From IMG/VR virus record IMGVR_UViG_3300024999_000180, positions 1-44,270 of that record: 44,270 bases of DNA. The stretch is one strand, 5' to 3'. Below, one piece after another: positions 1 through 7,642 of this stretch (within the stretch, counting starts at the first letter, position 1; every line of letters starts with the position of its first letter). A program made the translations under genes and the position numbers. This DNA comes from a virus. A model generated the notes under the pieces. The model was not told the DNA's origin. It worked only from the letters and a program-made list of their open reading frames with translations, and ran no database searches.

Positions 1-312
1 AGGGTGTCGCCCGGCGATTTCTGTTACGCTGAGGCTGATGTAAGTGCCGCCGATCTATCTGCGTGTATAGGTTACTATATTAGAGCCAGCATGACAAACA
101 CCGATGGATCAATATTTTACTCTACGGCTCCGATGGTTCCGGCATTAGGTGATTTTGATCAAGCCGATTGGAGCGGAGTATTGAAAACTCCTATTTTCAA
201 AATACCTAGTGGCGGCATCACGGCGATGGCTTTCCAGTTTCGCGCTCTTTTCTCCGAAGCAGGTGGAGGAGTCTTTAAAATAGGTCGGGCACAAATTCGC
301 AAAGTTGACTGA
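1..312 (+). CDS. C-terminal part of an unidentified protein (cut by window edge)
   Basis: An open frame runs from the first base to a TGA at 310-312, about 103 residues, with no start codon clearly belonging to it, so this is the tail end of a gene that begins outside the window. I do not recognise the family. The sequence is rich in Gly, Ala, Ser and aromatic residues with alternating hydrophobic positions, which suggests a beta-rich virion or carbohydrate-binding type domain. Codons are more GC-rich than in the head genes from 1490 on, as in the next three genes. Confidence 0.6.
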   Translation, partial: RVSPGDFCYAEADVSAADLSACIGYYIRASMTNTDGSIFYSTAPMVPALGDFDQADWSGVLKTPIFKIPSGGITAMAFQFRALFSEAGGGVFKIGRAQIRKVD

Positions 313-333
313 TTAGAAACTACTATCGAGATT

Positions 334-361
334 TTGACTGACAAATTTAAGAGTTTAAAAT
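334..361 (+). promoter_or_regulatory. Possible sigma-70-like promoter
   Basis: TTGACT at 334-339 and TAAAAT at 356-361 are separated by 16 bases, in the gap after the truncated first gene. Transcription from here would start close to or just inside the tiny reading frame at 363 and give the lipoprotein gene at 469 a leader of about 100 bases. This is a motif match only, in AT-rich DNA where such matches occur by chance. Confidence 0.3.
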
Positions 362-362
362 T

Positions 363-464
363 ATGAAAATATACCTGCTCGCAGCAGCCTGCGTAATCAT
401 ACTGCTCCTGGCAGATGCCGGGGCCTGGGCGCTGTTCAATACACTGACATTATACATGAGGTAA
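363..464 (+). CDS. 33-residue single-pass membrane peptide
   Basis: ATG at 363 to TAA at 462-464 encodes 33 residues, almost all a single hydrophobic stretch (about residues 4-28: leucines, alanines, isoleucines) with a basic residue near each end. No strong Shine-Dalgarno sequence precedes it. It ends five bases before the ATG of the lipoprotein gene and shares its GC-rich codons, so the two may be translated together. Possible roles are a small membrane protein of the lysis or superinfection-exclusion type, but nothing in the sequence decides this. It could also be a chance frame. Confidence 0.4.
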   Translation: MKIYLLAAACVIILLLADAGAWALFNTLTLYMR

Positions 465-468
465 CGTG

Positions 469-1266
469 ATGAAAAAAATGTTCCTTCCCCTCCTCTTGAT
501 TCTCGCCGCTCTCTTATTTTCAGGGTGCGGCAGCAAGCGAACATTCAACACCGAATTTGGCGCTCTGACAACCGAGCAAGTTGGCATGAATCGCAATGAC
601 GCATGGGCCAAAGTGCAGACCAAGAAAGCGGAAGCGGCAATCGAGTGGCTGAAAAAGAACCAGGAAGAGACACGGCTCAAAGTTGCCGAGATGCAGAGTG
701 TAAAGGTCACTCTCGACACGCCCGAAAAGATCATGGCGTACACGAACGCACAGTTGACAAAATCCCTGGGCGATGCTGTCGTCGCCCTCGCCAACCGTGA
801 CAAGCCGAGCGAACTGGAATTTCTCAAATCTGATCCGTTGCCGAAAAGCGAATTTGCCGAAGGGGTCGAGGCTGTCGGCGGTGTCATTCTTGGCGTGGCT
901 TCTTCCCCGGTCGGAGTGGCGTCCTCTGTTGGGTATTTCGTGGGGTCAACTGCTCGGGGAATTGCAAAAGGCAACGGAGATCACAATACCACATACGGGG
1001 ATGATTCCGCGATCAATCAGAATAAGGCCACGGCTAGCAAGTCGTCTACTGCTACGGTGGGCGGCGGTTCGGCTGGCGAGGAAGAAACAGGGCTGACCGA
1101 AGTTAACCCCATTCACTGGAATGAGTGTTCGACGTCTCCAGGCGGAACGCCGACAAGCGCCGAAATCAACGATTGTATGATAGGGTACGGTTACGCCAGC
1201 ACTGAGTGCAACGGCGGAATCTGCCTCGATGGTCAGCCCTACAACGGGCCGGCAGTGGTAAAATGA
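469..1266 (+). CDS. Phage-encoded lipoprotein
   Basis: The 265-residue product starts with two lysines, a leucine-rich hydrophobic segment and a lipobox LFSGC with Cys at residue 20, so it should be exported and lipid-anchored. I chose ATG 469, preceded by GAGG seven bases upstream; GTG 466 is also possible. The middle is helical and charged (about 45-115), followed by a Gly/Val/Ser-rich hydrophobic stretch and a polar Ser/Thr/Asn region. Four cysteines in the last 50 residues could form disulfides. It overlaps the next gene by ATGA. The function is unknown; a second lipoprotein of similar layout lies at 25834. A role at the host envelope is inferred only from the anchor. Confidence 0.75.
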   Translation: MKKMFLPLLLILAALLFSGCGSKRTFNTEFGALTTEQVGMNRNDAWAKVQTKKAEAAIEWLKKNQEETRLKVAEMQSVKVTLDTPEKIMAYTNAQLTKSLGDAVVALANRDKPSELEFLKSDPLPKSEFAEGVEAVGGVILGVASSPVGVASSVGYFVGSTARGIAKGNGDHNTTYGDDSAINQNKATASKSSTATVGGGSAGEEETGLTEVNPIHWNECSTSPGGTPTSAEINDCMIGYGYASTECNGGICLDGQPYNGPAVVK

Positions 1267-1490
1267 TCTATCTAATCGCCGCAGCCATAACCGTCATCGG
1301 CGGGATCTCCTACGCCGGTTGGCAACATGGTTTCTGGGGGTGCCAGGTTGAGCAATACCTTTTCGGCGGGCTCGGCGGCGCTGCGGATTATGGTTCGGCT
1401 GCGGGTCTCGGCTGTTCGACTTCGACTCTTCCGCCCTCGACTACGGGCACGTTTATCGGGTCTGGGTGCGGAGGCATATTAAAAATATGA
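1263..1490 (+). CDS. Small hydrophobic Gly-rich protein with N-terminal membrane segment
   Basis: ATG 1263 overlaps the lipoprotein stop (ATGA) and gives 75 residues. Residues about 2-20 form a signal-like or membrane segment; the rest is rich in Gly, Ala, Ser and Thr with three cysteines. Translational coupling to the lipoprotein suggests the two act together at the membrane. I do not recognise a family. The stop at 1488-1490 overlaps the ATG of the minor head protein gene, and the GC-rich codon use ends abruptly at this point. Confidence 0.6.
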   Translation: MIYLIAAAITVIGGISYAGWQHGFWGCQVEQYLFGGLGGAADYGSAAGLGCSTSTLPPSTTGTFIGSGCGGILKI

Positions 1491-2494
1491 GCAATCAAAT
1501 GGGTAAAACTTTCTTTTTCATCAATTCAATCGACCCTACCCGGACAATTACCATTCGCCAGCGGTTTGTTGCGTCGATGAAATCTCGTTTTGTCCAGTTA
1601 ATGAAGGAAATAAAAGATGCTATTGTTGATCTTGATGTATTCGCCATTGCCGATTCAAATAGGTTGATGTTTAATGCGGCTGGACTATCGGCCAGACAAT
1701 TCAATTTTCCCCGATCAGATCAAAAGATTGAGGCATTCATAAAGTGGCTGCAAGGAAAGAACAAGGAATATATTCTGAATGGAAAACAAACAGGAATTAG
1801 AATCGTAAAAGATTCATTGTTGTCTTCTCCGACAGAAGCACGAGACAGCTGGATGAAAACATATATTGACTCAGCTTATCAGCAAGGAATAAGAAGAGCA
1901 AGACAGGAGTTGAGGAAAAGCGGGATTGAAATTGATGAAGGACAGTTAGGCGGAGAACCAATTCAAGTTGCTTTCAATTCAATGGTTCATGCAGATAGAG
2001 TTGGATTGATATATACCAGGGCTTATTCCTCCTTACAATCAATTACAACCGAAATGGAATCTGCTGTCTCGGATGTGTTAGCGATGGGGATGGCTGATGG
2101 AAAACATCCCAGAGAAATAGCAAGATTGCTAGAGAAAACAATAACAGGGCGGGGAGAAAGCCTTGAGATAGTAGATAGGTTGGGAAGAAAGATCGACAGC
2201 CTGAGAAGGGCAGAGATATTGGCCAGGACAGAAACAATAAGAGCACATCATTCAGCAAATATAGGGGAATATAGGGCAGCAGGATTGATGGGAATAAAAG
2301 TCCAGGTTGAATATTTGACTGCTGGGGACGATAGGGTGTGTTCGAGATGTGCCTCATTAAACGGAAAGATTTATACAATTGATGAAGCTGAAAATTTAAT
2401 TCCTGTTCATCCTCAATGCAGATGTGTTGCTTTACCATATATTCCAAAAGATAGAATATTTCCAGATTTTTCAGAAACAGGAGAACAACAATGA
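1487..2494 (+). CDS. Minor head protein, SPP1 gp7 / Mu gpF-like (MuF)
   Basis: This 335-residue protein shows the MuF C-terminal signature: RTETIRAHHSAN, then an aspartate-rich turn DDRVCSRCASLNGK and, further on, HPQCRC, a Cys/His set typical of the family. MuF proteins sit inside or at the vertex of the capsid next to the portal and are needed for head assembly or DNA delivery. I chose ATG 1487, preceded by GGAGG at 1470; an upstream GTG at 1466 is in the same frame. The following gene starts four bases before its stop (ATGA), as expected for a head operon. Portal and terminase would normally lie upstream but are not in the window. Confidence 0.88.
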   Translation: MSNQMGKTFFFINSIDPTRTITIRQRFVASMKSRFVQLMKEIKDAIVDLDVFAIADSNRLMFNAAGLSARQFNFPRSDQKIEAFIKWLQGKNKEYILNGKQTGIRIVKDSLLSSPTEARDSWMKTYIDSAYQQGIRRARQELRKSGIEIDEGQLGGEPIQVAFNSMVHADRVGLIYTRAYSSLQSITTEMESAVSDVLAMGMADGKHPREIARLLEKTITGRGESLEIVDRLGRKIDSLRRAEILARTETIRAHHSANIGEYRAAGLMGIKVQVEYLTAGDDRVCSRCASLNGKIYTIDEAENLIPVHPQCRCVALPYIPKDRIFPDFSETGEQQ

Positions 2495-3984
2495 AAGAAA
2501 TGAAATTGATGTTGAGCAAAGGAGAGGAGATAAATGTTGCTTTCCGGGCAAGAAAGCAAGGCGGAGTCGATTATCGAATATATCCATGTGTGTTACTTGC
2601 AGAAGGGGTACATCACGGTTCTGGTTCTGAACCCGTATATTATCCCCCCGCTGTTATTCAAGCGAGCGTTTCGGCCTGGAATAACATGCCTGTAACTATC
2701 GGACATCCGGTAAATCAAATCGGGGAATATATCCTTTGCAATAACGATGGAACTATTCGCGCACAGTGGGAAGTGGGTGTTATTAAAAACGCAAGATTTG
2801 AAGATAATAAACTCAAAGCTGATCTTTGGATAAATGTTGCAAGAGCAAATACAACCAATCCACAATTACTTCCGTTTTTACAGAATGGTGGACAACTGGA
2901 TGTATCCACCGGTTTGTTAGCGATGGAAGATGGGGTTGAAGGAACGTGGAACAGTGAAACATTTTCAGCGAGCATTACTGAAATAATTCCAGACCATCTT
3001 GCTTTACTTCCTAATCAGAAAGGGGCTTGCGGATGGGACGATGGTTGTGGAATAAGGGCAAATAGTACTGATAATCAAAAACCAAATCCTGTTTATATTC
3101 AGAACGAACAGGAGATGGGCACAAAAATGGATAAAATTCGTCGCTACGTTGACGGATTAGATATCAGGGATAAGCAACAAGAACGCATGACCAGAGTAAA
3201 TTACCTTCGGGCTGTTTACTCTGATTATTTTATATATTGGCAAGAACAGAGACCGACAGAACAATCAAATACATCAGCACTATTGAAACAAGGATATGAA
3301 TTTGATACATCGGGCAATATTATTCTGAATGGTGAACCAGTTGAAGTAATTGAGGAAATAACTTACCGGCAAAAAGCCGTAACAGCAAACAAATCAATAA
3401 AGGAGAATGGAAAAATGAAATGTAAAGATGCAACAACTCCTACACAAAAAGCAAAGTGTGGGGAAATGATGACGAATGCTCTTATCGAGAATGAGAAAAC
3501 AGCATTCGTGGAAGCTGATCGGGAATGGCTTCTTTCGATGAACTCTCAACAGTTGGAAAAATTGGTTGCTAATATGGGACCGGAAGAAGAGGAGAAAAAG
3601 GAAATCGTGAAAACGAATACAGCTGTACAAGAAACAGGAACAGTTGTCATTCAAAAAACACCGGCAGAAATCCTCAATCAGTATTTGGTCGATGCTCCCG
3701 CCCCTATCCGTTCCGTGCTCAATGCGGGAATGCGAGAATTGGATCGAAAACGTGGGGAAATGATCGGTCAGATCAAAGCGAACGAGCGGAATAAGTTCAG
3801 TGACGATCAGTTAAAAGAGATGGAACTGTCTGTACTCGAATCCATCGTTTCTTTACTTCCTGTTTCTGCTGCAAATAATTATTCCGGGTTATCCCCCGCA
3901 CAGACCCAAATGCTGAATGTAGACGAAGGCGAAGAGCCTTATGTGCCAATGACTCTTTCTGAGAGTTTGGGCCAAAAGAAGTAA
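2491..3984 (+). CDS. DUF2213-like head protein, candidate prohead protease/scaffold
   Basis: The N-terminal 190 residues match the layout of DUF2213 phage proteins: a GHPV motif near residue 72, a VSTG motif near 133, and DHLALLP followed by KGACG around 168. The His-Ser-His spacing resembles the assemblin-fold prohead proteases, but catalysis is not proven. Residues about 200-497 are charged, glutamine- and glutamate-rich and probably helical, as in a scaffolding domain. Length (497) and position between the minor head protein and the decoration/capsid genes fit a protease-scaffold fusion. The start overlaps the upstream stop. Confidence 0.7.
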   Translation: MKEMKLMLSKGEEINVAFRARKQGGVDYRIYPCVLLAEGVHHGSGSEPVYYPPAVIQASVSAWNNMPVTIGHPVNQIGEYILCNNDGTIRAQWEVGVIKNARFEDNKLKADLWINVARANTTNPQLLPFLQNGGQLDVSTGLLAMEDGVEGTWNSETFSASITEIIPDHLALLPNQKGACGWDDGCGIRANSTDNQKPNPVYIQNEQEMGTKMDKIRRYVDGLDIRDKQQERMTRVNYLRAVYSDYFIYWQEQRPTEQSNTSALLKQGYEFDTSGNIILNGEPVEVIEEITYRQKAVTANKSIKENGKMKCKDATTPTQKAKCGEMMTNALIENEKTAFVEADREWLLSMNSQQLEKLVANMGPEEEEKKEIVKTNTAVQETGTVVIQKTPAEILNQYLVDAPAPIRSVLNAGMRELDRKRGEMIGQIKANERNKFSDDQLKEMELSVLESIVSLLPVSAANNYSGLSPAQTQMLNVDEGEEPYVPMTLSESLGQKK

Positions 3985-4033
3985 TCGAAGTTTGATTTGA
4001 AACAAAAACAATAAACGAAAAAGGAGAATAAAA

Positions 4034-4519
4034 ATGGCTTCGACTACACCGAAAACGATTGTTCTTTCTGGATTGGGAATCAGAAAAGAGGCAATTGCAA
4101 ACGCAACAATCACTCCGGGGCATCTTATTGAAAAGATGAGTACCGGAAAAGTCCGTGTTCATGCGACTGCCGGGGGGAATGCACAGCGAATGTTCGCAGT
4201 CGAGGATGATCTTCAAGGCAATACCATCTCTGACGACTATGCTGCTGCATCGATTTGTCAATATAATGTCATGGCCCGTGGTGAAGAGGTACTGGTTATC
4301 ATTGCCGATGGTCAAACTATTGTTATTGGGGATTCTCTCGAATCAGCAGGCGACGGGACATTGAAAAAGCATGTACCTGATGTTGACGACAATGATTCTG
4401 CTGATTCCACCACCATTTACACCGAGTGCATCGTAGCTTATGCTATGGAGGCAATTGACCTGAGTGATTCTTCCGGAGCTGATCCGGCGTTCTCAAGGAT
4501 AGCGGCAGAAGTCGCATAA
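4034..4519 (+). CDS. Capsid decoration (cement)-like protein
   Basis: The 161-residue product sits directly before the major capsid gene, behind a good ribosome site (AAGGAG, about 8 bases upstream). It has the features of small phage head stabilisation proteins: a TITPGHLIE segment near the N-terminus, short beta-strand patterns and an acidic C-terminal half. Such proteins bind the outside of the shell as trimers. The call rests on gene order and overall pattern, not on a decisive motif. Confidence 0.65.
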   Translation: MASTTPKTIVLSGLGIRKEAIANATITPGHLIEKMSTGKVRVHATAGGNAQRMFAVEDDLQGNTISDDYAAASICQYNVMARGEEVLVIIADGQTIVIGDSLESAGDGTLKKHVPDVDDNDSADSTTIYTECIVAYAMEAIDLSDSSGADPAFSRIAAEVA

Positions 4520-4565
4520 GAAAAGCAACCGTTTCAATTTAAAAATAGTTAGGAGGAAGAAACAA

Positions 4566-5639
4566 ATGAAGAAAGGAATGGATCAAGCCACTTTGGATTT
4601 TATCCAGAATGGAGCGGCTCAAGGGCCGGTTGCTCAAAAGCTGCTTGCGAGCAAAATGAATATTAACGTATTGAAACCGTGGATTGGAGTTAACGGGAAA
4701 TCATACATTACCATGCATGTTAATGGGGTAGCAACTGCTATTCCGATCATGAATGCAGCAACACTTCGAAAAGATGAATGGGTACAGTTGGATTCAGCAG
4801 TATTGTTTGCTGCTCAACAGCGACTTATTGGCGTCAAGGATTTGTATGCCAGGAATCTGGTATTCCGGATTGGAAACGGTCTTGGAACTACTGTTCTTGA
4901 GTATGAGGATCTGAACGAGTTCACCGCTGCCGAAATGACGATGGACGCAATTACTCGTACCAAAAAAGACAGGCCTGAATTTGACCTTAAGTATTTACCT
5001 CTGCCGATTGTTCACAAGGACTTCTCTTTCAACATTCGGACATTGACAGCTTCTCGAAATGGCGGTTCTGCAATTGATACCACCTCTGCCGCTATGGCCT
5101 CTCGCGTTGTTTCTGAAAAGGTCGAGGACATGCTGTTCAACGGTACTTCCAGCTATACCTACGGCGGCGGAACTATCTATGGATACATCGATCATCCGAA
5201 CAACAACGATGTTACTCTGACCACTGCTTGGGACGACGCAGCAATGACCGGGGAATTGATTCTGGATGACGTTCGCGAAATGAAGCAGGCTTCTATCGAT
5301 GCTATGCATTATGGTTCGTGGGTTCTTTATGTGCCTACTGCATACGAGACTGTTCTGGACGACGATTTCAAATCCAATTCGGACAAAACTATCCGGGAAC
5401 GTATTCTCGGAATCAGCGGAATTCAGGATGTAAAAGTTGCTGACAAACTCCCGGCAAATACCGTTGTACTTGTTGAGATGAATACTGAGACTGTACGAAT
5501 GGTTGAAGGCCTGGCGATGACTACGGTAGAATGGCAGGAAGGTGGCGGATTTACCACCAACTACAAAGTGATGACAATCATGGTCCCGCAGATTCGAGCC
5601 GACCAGAATGGGAATTGCGGAATAACGGTATTGTCATAA
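4566..5639 (+). CDS. Major capsid protein (HK97-fold candidate)
   Basis: A 357-residue protein behind TAGGAGGAAG, the strongest ribosome site in the region, as expected for the most abundant virion protein. It has a helical N-terminus, a long central beta/alpha region with LYARNLVFRIGNG, and a C-terminal stretch TTVEWQEGGGFTTNY ending in repeated strands, the pattern of HK97-fold coat proteins. It follows the protease/scaffold and decoration genes and is itself followed by a strong terminator hairpin. A second ATG at 4578 is possible. The exact family was not identified. Confidence 0.8.
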   Translation: MKKGMDQATLDFIQNGAAQGPVAQKLLASKMNINVLKPWIGVNGKSYITMHVNGVATAIPIMNAATLRKDEWVQLDSAVLFAAQQRLIGVKDLYARNLVFRIGNGLGTTVLEYEDLNEFTAAEMTMDAITRTKKDRPEFDLKYLPLPIVHKDFSFNIRTLTASRNGGSAIDTTSAAMASRVVSEKVEDMLFNGTSSYTYGGGTIYGYIDHPNNNDVTLTTAWDDAAMTGELILDDVREMKQASIDAMHYGSWVLYVPTAYETVLDDDFKSNSDKTIRERILGISGIQDVKVADKLPANTVVLVEMNTETVRMVEGLAMTTVEWQEGGGFTTNYKVMTIMVPQIRADQNGNCGITVLS

Positions 5640-5665
5640 GCACCTGCCGAAATCAATAATATAAC

Positions 5666-5699
5666 AAAGAATGGCAGGTGCGAGTTCTGCCATTCTTTT
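5666..5699 (+). terminator. Intrinsic terminator hairpin after the capsid gene
   Basis: AAAGAATGGCAG at 5666-5677 and CTGCCATTCTTT at 5687-5698 pair perfectly over 12 bases around a 9-base loop, and the arm ends in a T-rich run (CTTTTCC). This would reduce transcription past the capsid gene. The sequence GCACCTGCC at 5640-5648 can instead pair with GGCAGGTGC at 5673-5681, which overlaps the left arm, so two exclusive structures exist. Confidence 0.75.
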
Positions 5700-5720
5700 C
5701 CTAACCAAGAGGTGTTTTAA

Positions 5721-6194
5721 ATGAGTGAAGTCTGCAAATTTAGAAAAAAGTTGAATTCCGGAAGACATGTTTTCCATTATGATAATAAACGATTCTCAGT
5801 TGTTCCTGGCCAAATCGTTGTATGTACTGAAGAAGCACTTGGAAAGAATCTCAGTACATACGACAGGCTTGGGAATATTTCAGAAACAAAAGAGAAGACT
5901 GAAAAGATAATTGGAAATAAACTTCAACTTGTTCCTCGGGAAGGTGGATATTACGATGTTGTCAATCCTGATAATCCCGAGAAACCTTTGAACGGGAAAG
6001 CATTGAGAAAGTCGGCAGCAAATAAACTGCTTGCTGAATTGTCTTCTTCTGATATTGAAATTGATCCAGCTCTTGAAAGCCTTGAATGGGATTCTTTAAT
6101 CGAGATTGTTGGGAAAGAAGGAATATCTCTTCCGGCCAAATGTGAAACGGCAGAAGAATTGAAAGAAGTAATCACGAAAGCAAGAAAAAAGTAA
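5721..6194 (+). CDS. Unknown protein following the capsid gene
   Basis: 157 residues, with AGAGGTG ahead of ATG 5721. The N-terminal 60 residues are basic with strand-like patterns. The C-terminal 50 residues are acidic and helical (ending with a WDSLIEIVGKEG stretch and a lysine tail) and resemble the small helical SAP/HeH-type modules often found at the C-terminus of phage head proteins. The next gene overlaps its last base. It may be a head accessory protein, or the first gene of the sugar cassette; the sequence does not decide. Confidence 0.5.
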   Translation: MSEVCKFRKKLNSGRHVFHYDNKRFSVVPGQIVVCTEEALGKNLSTYDRLGNISETKEKTEKIIGNKLQLVPREGGYYDVVNPDNPEKPLNGKALRKSAANKLLAELSSSDIEIDPALESLEWDSLIEIVGKEGISLPAKCETAEELKEVITKARKK

Positions 6195-6856
6195 TGGACA
6201 CAAGCCTGTGGGAAATACCGGAACTTTGGCCAGACTCTACCGTGTTTATTCTCGGTGGTGGCCCAAGTTTGAATCAACTGGATTTGACCCTGATTCACGA
6301 CAAGCGGGTGATAGGGGTCAATCAGGCTTTCAAATTAGGAACATGGGTGGACGTTTGCTGGTTTGGTGATAGAACTTGGTATGATGACAAGGCCGGTAAA
6401 GAAATATATCGATATGGTGGATTGATTGTTACTTGTTCTAATCCGGGTGCAAGAGGAAGAAGCAAGCGGGTAAAGTATGTTGGCAGAAGTAATAAGGGAA
6501 TGGATGGAATCGAATCAAAAAGTAGACAACACGTATGTTGGAATAGCAATTCAGGAGCATCGGCTATCAACTTAGCTTATTGGTTAGGGGCAAAAACTGT
6601 TGTGTTGCTTGGATTCGATATGCAGATCCCGAATGATTTAAAAGATCATAAAGACCATTGGCATAATGACTATGAAGCAAAAATTGATAAGAGAACCGGA
6701 AAACTTTACGACCCCTATAAACGATTTATGAAATATTGGCCGAAAGTAGCAAAAGATGCAAAGAATCTTGGCTTGAGGATAATTAATGCTACCCCAGGTG
6801 GATCTTTAAATTGTTTCGAAAGAATGTCATTAGAAGAAATATGCAAAACACTTTGA
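6194..6856 (+). CDS. DUF115/MptE-like (6-hydroxymethylpterin pyrophosphokinase-type fold) protein
   Basis: The 220-residue product has the Rossmann-like signature FILGGGPSLN at residues 18-27, IGVNQAF near 40, the SGASAINLAYWLGAKTVVLLGFDM block around 120-143 and a late cluster of His/Trp. This arrangement is typical of DUF115/MptE-like phage proteins, related to sialyltransferase-like and motility-associated (Maf) glycosyltransferases. A nucleotide-sugar or similar donor is therefore the likely ligand. It is the first clear member of the sugar-modification cassette. The real substrate is unknown. Confidence 0.75.
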   Translation: MDTSLWEIPELWPDSTVFILGGGPSLNQLDLTLIHDKRVIGVNQAFKLGTWVDVCWFGDRTWYDDKAGKEIYRYGGLIVTCSNPGARGRSKRVKYVGRSNKGMDGIESKSRQHVCWNSNSGASAINLAYWLGAKTVVLLGFDMQIPNDLKDHKDHWHNDYEAKIDKRTGKLYDPYKRFMKYWPKVAKDAKNLGLRIINATPGGSLNCFERMSLEEICKTL

Positions 6857-6918
6857 TTGATATAGTGGTTTTCTTTATTGTAGTTGGACTGATAACAATT
6901 TTCTTTGGGACAATATAA
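6841..6918 (+). CDS. 25-residue membrane peptide (doubtful)
   Basis: ATG 6841 to TAA 6916-6918 encodes a short peptide that is one hydrophobic segment rich in Ile, Val and Phe, overlapping the end of the preceding gene and ending one base before the next ATG. The AAGAAAT sequence upstream is a poor ribosome site. It could couple translation between its neighbours; it could also be chance. Confidence 0.25.
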   Translation: MQNTLIDIVVFFIVVGLITIFFGTI

Positions 6919-6919
6919 T

Positions 6920-7642
6920 ATGCTTTCTCTCATTTATTCATATTATGAAAATCCCGGAATGTATCGGCGACAAGTTGAGGAATGGAATCAATATCCTGAT
7001 AAAATAAAGAAACTCATTTCGATATATATAACCGATGATTGTTCTGTTAATTTTCCGTTGAGAGATATTAAAGAAAGTCCTGAAGGAATAGAAATATATA
7101 AATTTGAGATAACAGAAAAAGCAAATTGGAATTGGTTGGCTTGTAGAAATATTGGCTCATATTATTCAAAAAATGGTTGCTTTTAACTGACTGATATTGA
7201 CCATTTGGTGTCTGTAGAAAATATTGAAAAGTTGATGAGGACAATTTCTAAAAACAGATTAAATGATAATTTTGTTTATTTGTTTGAACGTATTGATGCT
7301 CCTTTTAACATTCCGTACAAACCGCATAACGATTCTTTTATGATGACAAAAAGCCTATATTGGAAGATCGGTGGATATGACGAAGAACTTTCAGGCAATT
7401 ATGGAACAAGCGGAAGATATCGTGCAAGAGCGTTTGATATAGCAGAAGGAAACAAAAGATTTCAAATATCCCTTATCAGATACCCCAGGGAAGTAATAGC
7501 AGATGCAAGCACTACAGGAATGATTAGGAAGGGCAAAGGACGAGATCCATTAGCATTGAAAAGGATTGAAGACAGAAAGAAAGCAGAGGGAAGAGAAAAC
7601 GAGATTAAAACATTATCATTTCCGTACCAGGAGATAAAATGA
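6920..7642 (+). pseudogene. Glycosyltransferase interrupted by one in-frame TAA
   Basis: The frame from ATG 6920 stops at TAA 7184-7186 (codon 89) and continues in the same frame to 7642. The upstream part has GT-A features (LISIYITDDCS, then WNWLACRNIGSYY) and the downstream part begins LTDIDHLV, the metal-binding DxD region, followed by YWKIGGYDEELSGNYGTSGR, a typical glycosyltransferase acceptor-side motif. A single A-to-T change would turn TAA into TTA (Leu) and restore a 240-residue enzyme. It is therefore either a recent nonsense mutation, a sequencing error, or a readthrough site. Its 3' end overlaps the next gene by four bases. Confidence 0.75.

Noticed and set aside
1466-1486. GTG 1466 as start of the minor head protein
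   Set aside because: ATG 1487 has GGAGG twelve bases upstream and overlaps the previous stop in the usual ATGA way.
7184-7186. General reassignment of TAA to a sense codon in this phage
   Set aside because: Many clear genes, such as those ending at 5639, 18059 and 26478, end at TAA just where the next gene starts, so TAA is a normal stop here.
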